NCBI GenBank assembly: GCA_036964625.1
Contig: JBALTG010000147.1
Location: 1 to 11,124, forward strand
Direction: 5' to 3'
Length of the DNA: 11,124 nucleotides
Origin: Motiliproteus sp036964625
GTDB lineage: Bacteria > Pseudomonadota > Gammaproteobacteria > Pseudomonadales > Balneatricaceae
Under the pieces are notes generated by a model. That model had not been told where the DNA came from, did not search any database, and saw nothing but the letters and a program-made list of their open reading frames with translations. This document shows, in pieces, positions 7,009 to 11,124 of this stretch (within the stretch, counting starts at the first letter, position 1; every line of letters begins with the position of its first letter). A program made the position numbers and the translations under genes.

Positions 7009-7023
7009 TGAAGCCATACCCAA

Positions 7024-7374
7024 ATGCAAAGAATTATTATTAGCATTACCATTCTCTTCAGTTTGCTGACAACACTCGGCGGCTGCACCTTCTTTCCCGG
7101 TGTCCACAAAATCGATATCCAGCAGGGAAATCGAATCACTCAAGAGATGATAGACAAACTCAAGCCGGGAATGAGCCACCGCCAGGTAAAATATATTCTC
7201 GGCACGCCCATGCTCGTCGATACCTTTACCCAGTCACGCTGGGACTACCTATACAGCCTCAGCAAGGGCGGAGATGCCGGAGCCACACAACGCCTGACGC
7301 TGTTTTTCAAAGACGACAAACTGTCACGAGTCAGTGGCGACTACGCCCCCGCAGAGATGCCGGCAGCGCAATAG
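7024..7374 (+). CDS. bamE: Outer membrane protein assembly factor BamE (OmlA/SmpA lipoprotein)
   Basis: BamE is a small outer-membrane lipoprotein of the BAM complex; it stabilises BamA-BamD during beta-barrel insertion. The 116-aa precursor has a short basic start, a hydrophobic stretch (residues 4-18) and a lipobox LGGC, with lipidated Cys21. The mature protein carries the family hallmarks VHKIDIQQGNRI, the KLKPGMSHRQVKYILGTPM segment and a terminal VSGDY motif. Only the ATG at 7024 places the signal peptide correctly. No good Shine-Dalgarno precedes it; the best is GAAG about 10 nt away. It is divergent from fur, the same arrangement as in Pseudomonas, where the gene is called omlA. Confidence 0.96.
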   Translation: MQRIIISITILFSLLTTLGGCTFFPGVHKIDIQQGNRITQEMIDKLKPGMSHRQVKYILGTPMLVDTFTQSRWDYLYSLSKGGDAGATQRLTLFFKDDKLSRVSGDYAPAEMPAAQ

Positions 7375-7394
7375 CACCTCTAAAGGTCGAGCGC

Positions 7395-7464
7395 TTAACC
7401 TGGTGGACACCTAGCACCCGATCTATGTGTCCTTCGCCCATCGAACCTTGCGTAAGCAGGTTAA
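7395..7464. repeat. Nested inverted repeats with potential three-way junction
   Basis: The outer arms are TTAACCTG (7395-7402) and CAGGTTAA (7457-7464). Inside them are GGACAC (7405-7410) with GTGTCC (7427-7432), and TTCG (7433-7436) with CGAA (7442-7445). Together they could fold as an outer stem carrying two hairpins in the 3' untranslated region of bamE. The short arms could be chance. Confidence 0.4.
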
Positions 7465-7472
7465 CTTACTTG

Positions 7473-7502
7473 GCTGAATAGGCTCGCAGGAGCCTATTCA
7501 GC
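7473..7502. terminator. Perfect 13-bp stem-loop after bamE, without a U-tract
   Basis: GCTGAATAGGCTC (7473-7485) and GAGCCTATTCAGC (7490-7502) pair completely around a GCAG tetraloop. Neither strand has a run of Ts after the stem, so it may stabilise 3' ends of the convergent transcripts instead of terminating them alone. The hairpin itself is certain; its function is inferred. Confidence 0.6.
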
Positions 7503-7532
7503 AATGCTGACACACCCATGCGCCAATCTACC

Positions 7533-7571
7533 TAAGCCAACCGACTAAACCAACCGACTAAGCCACCGGGC
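7533..7571. repeat. Three tandem copies of a 13-bp repeat
   Basis: TAAGCCAACCGAC (7533-7545), TAAACCAACCGAC (7546-7558) and TAAGCCACCGGGC (7559-7571) run head to tail and end 7 bp from the rnfH stop codon. The second copy differs from the first at one position and the third at a few. This looks like a minisatellite-type array, probably variable in copy number. Confidence 0.8.
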
Positions 7572-7578
7572 TAATCGC

Positions 7579-7878
7579 CTACGACTGTGCCGCTTTTAGC
7601 TTAGCAGCACGGTTAGCCCGGGCTACTTTCGGATCGATAGTCAGCGGACGATAGATCTCCACCCGCTGCCCGTCTCGTAGCACCTCGGTGCGCGGATCGC
7701 GAACCGCCTTGCCAAAAATCCCCATCGGATCCTTATCGGGATCGATCTGAGGAAAATACTCAACAATCTTAGAACGGACCACCGCCTCATAGACGGTACA
7801 GCCGAGTTCCACCTTCAGAGCACAAATTTTCTGCTCGTCGGGTAATGCGTAAGCCACCTCGACATTCATCATAGTCAT
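7579..7878 (-). CDS. rnfH: RnfH family protein (UPF0125, ubiquitin-like fold)
   Basis: This 99-aa protein matches the RnfH/UPF0125 family through VEVAYALPDEQ near the N-terminus, GIFGKAVRDPRTEVLRDGQRVEIYRPL in the middle and DPKVARANRAAKLK at the end. The family has a beta-grasp, ubiquitin-like fold. Despite the name its biochemical role is unclear; some members lie beside rnf electron-transport genes, but most, as here, follow ratA. Three ATG codons (MTM-MNV) lie close together and I keep the first; the fourth residue is an equally possible start. The ribosome site is weak. It lies 55 bp after ratA on the same strand and is probably the last gene of a symporter-ratA-rnfH unit. Confidence 0.92.
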   Translation of the reverse strand: MTMMNVEVAYALPDEQKICALKVELGCTVYEAVVRSKIVEYFPQIDPDKDPMGIFGKAVRDPRTEVLRDGQRVEIYRPLTIDPKVARANRAAKLKAAQS

Positions 7879-7933
7879 TCACTCATCTTTTGCCTGACCC
7901 TAGGAGCCTGGAAGCGCACGCGTCGAGCCAACC

Positions 7934-8368
7934 TTAGCAGCCGTAACGCCGGTCGGCCTCCGCACAAAAGGCCCCCACCATCGCCACGGCGATCTGGTTG
8001 AACACTTTACCCATCGCCAATCCCGTCAGCTTGCCTTTAAAGTCAAAATGAAGATTTAAACTCACCTTGCAGGCGTCCTCGCCCAGCTCGGTAAAGCACC
8101 AGGATCCGGCCAAACTACTGAACGGCCCCTCAACCAGCTCGATCAAAATAGAGCTGGGCGCCTCGATCACATTACGGGTGACAAAGCTGTATTTGAAACC
8201 GCCCATAGCCACCCCCAATCGCGCAACAACCTGCGGCCCGGTCTGCTCTAAAATCTCGGTATTGGCACACCAAGGCAAGAATGCGGGGTAACCCAACACA
8301 TCATTGACCAAATCAAACATCTGCTTTGCAGAATGCATAACTAACGCACTGCGATCAACATCGGTCAT
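7934..8368 (-). CDS. ratA: RatA-type START-domain protein (COQ10-like; ribosome-associated toxin family)
   Basis: The 144 residues match the RatA/YfjG family of polyketide-cyclase/START domains. Signature segments are LVNDVLGYPAFLPWCANTEIL (about 20-40), the central strands around GGFKYSFVTRN, and the C-terminal helix GKVFNQIAVAMVGAFCAEADRRYG. E. coli RatA was reported to block 70S initiation by binding 50S subunits. Homologues such as yeast Coq10 bind coenzyme Q, so the true role here is uncertain. The ATG has a GGAG Shine-Dalgarno 6 nt upstream. The symporter stop codon lies only 12 bp before it, so the two are likely cotranscribed and may be translationally coupled. The stretch ratA-rnfH beside smpB is conserved in gammaproteobacteria. 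No antitoxin-like partner is obvious other than the adjacent RnfH, historically called RatB. Confidence 0.94.
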   Translation of the reverse strand: MTDVDRSALVMHSAKQMFDLVNDVLGYPAFLPWCANTEILEQTGPQVVARLGVAMGGFKYSFVTRNVIEAPSSILIELVEGPFSSLAGSWCFTELGEDACKVSLNLHFDFKGKLTGLAMGKVFNQIAVAMVGAFCAEADRRYGC

Positions 8369-8380
8369 GCCCGTCTCCGT

Positions 8381-9748
8381 TTATGCGGTGATCTTCTGCC
8401 ATAAATTAGCAATAAATACGATCGCTACGGCGACCGGAGCGACATACCTCACCAAAAAAAACCAGCCATTAAACACCCATTCTGATCGCAGCGACAGCTC
8501 TTCACGCGTTATCCGCCTACCCACCCACCAACCCGCAAACACACAGATCAGCAGCCCGCCCAACGGCAACAACACACTGGCGGTAAGGAAATCCAGCAGA
8601 TTGAAAAAACTCAGCCCGAACAACGACCACTGACTACCCACATTAAATGACGCCAGCGCCCCCATTCCCAACAGCCAAACCACGCACCCAAGAATCATAC
8701 AGGCCGCGGCCCGGGTAATCTCGAAACGTTCAACAACATAGGCTACAACAGGCTCAAGCAGAGAGATAGCCGAGCTCCATGCCGCAATAGCCACCATCGA
8801 GAAAAACAGAAAACCAAATATTTGACCGCCATCCATATGCCCGAAAGCCACCGGCAGGGTCACAAACATCAACCCAGGACCCGCGCCTGGATCCAGTTGA
8901 TTGGCAAACACCAACGGAAAAATAGCCAACCCAGCAGCCAACGCAATTAGCGTATCCAATGCCGCAACCATCAATACGCTAACGCCAATCGACGCACTTT
9001 TGGGCATATAGGAGCCGTACACCATCATCGACCCCATCCCCAGACTTAAGGTAAAAAACGCATGCCCCAGCGCCACCAGCACCGCGTTCCAACTCAACTC
9101 CGAAAAATCGACATTAAACAGAAAATCAACACCCTGAGCAAAAGCCCCCGACGTCATCGCGTAAGCCAGCAGCAGCAGCAGCAAAACAAACAGCAGCGGC
9201 ATCAAAACCCGGATCGACGCCTCTAACCCCCTATTTACCCCGCGAGCAACCACACCGACAACCACAACCACGAACAGCGTATGCCAGATCATCAGCGCTT
9301 GCGGATCGGCCAGCAGCCCGGCAAATAAGGCCGCAACCTGATCCACCCCAGCACCCACGAAGCGGCCGTCAGCAGCATAGAACACGTAGGCCAGCACCCA
9401 TCCGGACACCACACTGTAAAACCCGAAGATCAGCACCCCTGCTAATACCCCACAGAGCCCCAACCATGCCCAGCGTCGCGTGCTGCCGACCTCGAGAGCC
9501 AGCTCACGAAAGGTCGCCGTAGGGCTCTGGCGCCCACGACGCCCCAGTAGCACCTCGGCCATCATGATCGGAATACCCACCAAGGCGACACAGACCAGAT
9601 ACACCAGCACAAACGCCCCGCCACCATTCTCGCCGGCGATATAGGGAAACTTCCAAATATTACCCAGCCCTACCGAAGCCCCAGTCGCGGCCAGAATAAA
9701 GGTGCCGCGACTCGCCCAGGAGCCATGTATCGATTGCCGATCGCGCAT
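8381..9748 (-). CDS. Neurotransmitter:sodium symporter (NSS/SNF) family transporter
   Basis: This 455-aa inner-membrane protein belongs to the LeuT-fold NSS family, which couples Na+ entry to amino-acid uptake. The hallmark GLGNIWKFPY of unwound TM1 is at residues 27-36. The TM6 substrate-site motif FFTLSLGMGS is at 231-240, and the TM8 sodium-site segment AIAAWSSAISLLEP at 320-333. I count about 11 membrane segments, ending with WFFLVRYVAPVAVAIVFIANLW, as in MhsT/Tyt1-type bacterial members and unlike 12-helix LeuT. Position Asp265 in TM7 suggests an acidic residue in place of bound chloride, hence chloride-independent transport. The substrate cannot be read from sequence; an aromatic or branched-chain amino acid is plausible. 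I use the ATG at 9748; a TTG at 9760 would add four residues. It starts the unit that continues into ratA. Confidence 0.93.
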   Translation of the reverse strand: MRDRQSIHGSWASRGTFILAATGASVGLGNIWKFPYIAGENGGGAFVLVYLVCVALVGIPIMMAEVLLGRRGRQSPTATFRELALEVGSTRRWAWLGLCGVLAGVLIFGFYSVVSGWVLAYVFYAADGRFVGAGVDQVAALFAGLLADPQALMIWHTLFVVVVVGVVARGVNRGLEASIRVLMPLLFVLLLLLLAYAMTSGAFAQGVDFLFNVDFSELSWNAVLVALGHAFFTLSLGMGSMMVYGSYMPKSASIGVSVLMVAALDTLIALAAGLAIFPLVFANQLDPGAGPGLMFVTLPVAFGHMDGGQIFGFLFFSMVAIAAWSSAISLLEPVVAYVVERFEITRAAACMILGCVVWLLGMGALASFNVGSQWSLFGLSFFNLLDFLTASVLLPLGGLLICVFAGWWVGRRITREELSLRSEWVFNGWFFLVRYVAPVAVAIVFIANLWQKITA

Positions 9749-9782
9749 ACAGCAAACCAAAAATCAGAAACAGAGCGTTGAT

Positions 9783-9791
9783 TTTATAGCA
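9783..9791 (-). promoter_or_regulatory. Extended -10 promoter for the symporter-ratA-rnfH unit
   Basis: On the - strand the sequence reads TGcTATAAA, an extended -10 element. It would start transcription about 28 nt before the symporter ATG. A convincing -35 is not seen, as is common with extended -10 promoters. Confidence 0.5.
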
Positions 9792-9869
9792 ATGCCGTGG
9801 CGAAACAAAATTCACGCAGCCAATCAACGCCTTCCATTAAACCGCGCACGCCCCTCTCGCTTTAGCCTC

Positions 9870-9892
9870 GGCGGCTCTATATAATCGCCGCC
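9870..9892 (+). promoter_or_regulatory. smpB promoter -10 (TATAAT) inside an inverted repeat
   Basis: A perfect TATAAT (9880-9885) ends 7 bp before the smpB ATG, so transcription should start at or next to the A of the start codon. GGCGGC (9870-9875) and GCCGCC (9887-9892) flank it as a perfect inverted repeat. No -35 match is evident at 16-18 bp, so the strength of the promoter is uncertain. Confidence 0.55.
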
Positions 9893-10366
9893 ATGGCTAC
9901 AAAAAACACGTCCTCATCCAACGGCAACATCGCCAAGAACAAACGCGCTCGTTACGATTATCACATCGATGAGCGCTTTGAGGCGGGATTAGTCCTGGCT
10001 GGCTGGGAAGTCAAAAGCATGCGGGCAGGCAAAGCGCAACTGACCGACTCCTATGTTTTCCTCAAGGACGGCGAAGCCTGGCTGCTTAATGCCCACATTA
10101 TGCCGCTGCAAACGGCCTGCACCCACGTGGTCGCGGAGCCGACACGGCAAAGAAAACTACTGCTCAATAAGCGCGAACTAGGTAAGTTATTTGCCAGCAC
10201 CGAGCAGAAAGGCCATACTTGCATCGCATTGGCGCTGTACTGGAAAGGCAGCAAGGTAAAGTGCGAAATCGGCTTGGCCAAAGGCAAGAAAGAACACGAC
10301 AAACGTGCGACCGAAAAGGATCGTGACTGGAGTCGGCAAAAACAACGGATCATGAACAATAACTGA
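9893..10366 (+). CDS. smpB: SsrA-binding protein SmpB
   Basis: SmpB binds the tRNA-like domain of tmRNA and places its C-terminal tail in the empty mRNA channel to rescue stalled ribosomes. The 157 residues contain the family core IAKNKRARYDYHIDERFEAG, GWEVKSMRAGKAQLTDSYV and EAWLLNAHI. The C-terminal tail KKEHDKRATEKDRDWSRQKQRIM lies in the region that inserts into the decoding centre. The start at 9893 aligns with other SmpB proteins. There is no Shine-Dalgarno, and a perfect -10 lies immediately upstream, so the mRNA may be leaderless. Its partner RNA gene ssrA follows on the same strand after 106 bp. The gene diverges from the symporter. Identification is secure. Confidence 0.98.
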   Translation: MATKNTSSSNGNIAKNKRARYDYHIDERFEAGLVLAGWEVKSMRAGKAQLTDSYVFLKDGEAWLLNAHIMPLQTACTHVVAEPTRQRKLLLNKRELGKLFASTEQKGHTCIALALYWKGSKVKCEIGLAKGKKEHDKRATEKDRDWSRQKQRIMNNN

Positions 10367-10398
10367 TCCAAACGAACTTTTTAACCTATTCAAGCTCC

Positions 10399-10450
10399 AA
10401 CAGTTGAGTAGCTGTTTTAGAGGAGATGTCTGACTCGACCGACAGGTCGA
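10399..10450 (+). other. Two short hairpins in the smpB-ssrA gap
   Basis: AACAG (10399-10403) pairs with CTGTT (10412-10416), and TCGACC (10435-10440) pairs with GGTCGA (10445-10450) around a GACA loop, 22 nt before tmRNA. Neither is followed by a U-tract. I could not identify a good ssrA promoter; TTGAGT at 10404-10409 is the best -35-like match. Confidence 0.35.
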
Positions 10451-10472
10451 TCATACCGGACACAACGATTTC

Positions 10473-10837
10473 GGGGCTGATTTGGTTTCGACATGGTGCG
10501 TATGTCCTGTGTGCATGCCGTGAGTGGTAAATGATCACGTAAATAAACACTGCCAATGCTTAATTGCAAACGACGAAAACTACGCACTAGCAGCTTAAAC
10601 ACCTGCATAGCGCCCTTCCACACATGCTTGCCTGTAGGCTGTGGTACGGAAGGTCATCCCATACAGGATCGCGACGGATGTCTCGCTAGGGGCTGAAGCG
10701 TTAAAACGAATCTGGCTCGCTCTAAAGAATCCTGTCAGTAGGAGTCTCAAGAGTTAAATTAAATAACTGACTAAGCATGTAGTATCACTGGTTCGGAAAC
10801 ATTGTGGACGCGGGTTCAAGTCCCGCCAGCTCCACCA
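10473..10837 (+). ncRNA. ssrA: Transfer-messenger RNA (tmRNA, 10Sa RNA)
   Basis: This is a one-piece tmRNA of about 365 nt. The 5' end GGGGCTGATTTGGTTTCGAC is the classic tmRNA opening, and its GGGGCTG pairs in seven positions (one G-U) with CAGCTCC before the terminal ACCA. The T arm, GGTTCAAGTCCCGCC, completes the alanyl-tRNA-like domain. CCA is encoded at 10835-10837. An internal frame at 10566-10598 encodes the degradation tag. The middle region has the length and base-paired segments expected for pseudoknots, which I did not resolve. With SmpB it frees stalled ribosomes and tags the nascent protein for proteolysis. Exact ends are assigned from the acceptor stem; a 5' leader would be removed by RNase P. 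Confidence 0.98.
10566..10598 (+). other. tmRNA proteolysis-tag reading frame (ANDENYALAA)
   Basis: From the resume codon GCA the frame reads Ala-Asn-Asp-Glu-Asn-Tyr-Ala-Leu-Ala-Ala followed by TAA, the same residues as the E. coli tag. The terminal ALAA is the ClpXP/ClpAP recognition end. Only one stop codon is present, where E. coli has two in tandem. Confidence 0.96.
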
Positions 10838-10846
10838 CTTGCAGAT

Positions 10847-10872
10847 AAGCCGCTAATTGTTAGCGGCTTTTT
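10847..10872 (+). terminator. Intrinsic terminator of ssrA
   Basis: GCCGCTAA (10849-10856) and TTAGCGGC (10860-10867) form a perfect stem with a TTG loop, extended by A-T pairs. Five Ts follow, then a second T-run a few bases later. The hairpin starts 12 bases after the tmRNA CCA end. Confidence 0.92.
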
Positions 10873-10899
10873 CTGTTTTTAGGCACTTCAGTTTGATTC

Positions 10900-10921
10900 T
10901 GGTACATAGCTTGGTACATAG
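10900..10921. repeat. Direct repeat TGGTACATAG downstream of ssrA
   Basis: TGGTACATAG occurs at 10900-10909 and again at 10912-10921, a 12-bp period. Repeated TGGTACA-type motifs are often seen just downstream of tRNA or tmRNA genes occupied by integrase-carrying elements. Here no integrase frame is visible before the window ends, so the link is tentative. Confidence 0.5.
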
Positions 10922-11124
10922 GTCTCTGAAGCATGGGGAAATCGTCAAGGGCTTCAATCGGGGTTTAAGGCTGATTCGCGAGAACGGTACGTACAGCGCC
11001 ATACTTCAAGAATATGGACTTATCGAATGAAACATCAGGTCATAAATCATCTATTCAGTGTCTGTCGCTCAGGAATGGCCATTAAGATCATAAGAAAGGG
11101 TCTAGTACAGCGGATCACCTACGG

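Larger units (their letters stand above)
7375..7578. other. 204-bp gene-free stretch between convergent bamE and rnfH
   Basis: No coding frame is supported here. The stretch contains nested inverted repeats (7395-7464), a perfect 13-bp stem-loop (7473-7502) and three copies of a 13-bp tandem repeat (7533-7571), each listed separately. No classical U-tract terminator is visible for either flanking gene. Confidence 0.6.

Noticed and set aside
7934..8368. ratA with rnfH as a toxin-antitoxin pair
   Set aside because: RatA was named a toxin in E. coli, but the neighbour is not an established antitoxin, and both genes are conserved housekeeping-like components in gammaproteobacteria.
10417..10623. 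- strand frame of 68 codons overlapping the 5' half of tmRNA
   Set aside because: It lies across ssrA, has no ribosome site or recognisable motif, and is best explained as chance.
10893..11030. Open frame of about 45 codons after ssrA, from TTG, ending ...SAILQEYGLIE
   Set aside because: There is no ATG, no ribosome site and no family I recognise. It could be a degraded fragment of an element gene, but the evidence is too thin to call a gene.

Overview
The window reads as a piece of conserved core chromosome from a non-enteric gammaproteobacterium with a moderately GC-rich genome (by eye; not counted). The main clue is gene order. A grpE-dnaK-dnaJ cluster lies divergent to recN, followed by fur, bamE, rnfH, ratA, smpB and ssrA, an arrangement familiar from Pseudomonas-like and purple-sulfur/sulfur-oxidising gammaproteobacteria. 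Every long coding region belongs to a recognisable family. I see no phage, IS, CRISPR or defence locus and no undescribed multi-gene system.

Layout. Positions 1-480 (+) hold the 3' part of rsmD, which ends at a bidirectional terminator shared with the convergent dnaJ. Positions 581-4516 (-) hold the heat-shock chaperone operon, transcribed grpE, dnaK, dnaJ. A very good sigma-32 promoter lies upstream of grpE and a second sigma-32-like promoter lies directly before dnaK. Positions 4703-6361 (+) hold recN, preceded by a LexA box that covers its putative -10. fur (6493-6921, -) and bamE (7024-7374, +) diverge from a 102-bp gap carrying two adjacent palindromes. Positions 7375-7578 are a gene-free stretch with strong inverted repeats and a threefold 13-bp tandem repeat.

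Positions 7579-9748 (-) look like one transcription unit: an 11-helix NSS-family sodium symporter, then ratA, then rnfH. smpB (9893-10366, +) and ssrA/tmRNA (10473-10837, +) form the trans-translation pair, and ssrA ends at a clear intrinsic terminator. The last 287 bases carry no supported gene, but they have a direct repeat of the kind often found beside integrase attachment sites at tmRNA 3' ends.

Functionally, the window gathers stress and quality-control genes: protein folding (GrpE, DnaK, DnaJ), double-strand-break repair (RecN), iron homeostasis (Fur), outer-membrane assembly (BamE) and ribosome rescue (SmpB and tmRNA). The most informative observations are regulatory: sigma-32 and SOS signals sharing one divergent gap, the dnaK internal promoter, an apparently leaderless smpB, and a Fur whose auxiliary metal site seems to have lost most of its ligands.
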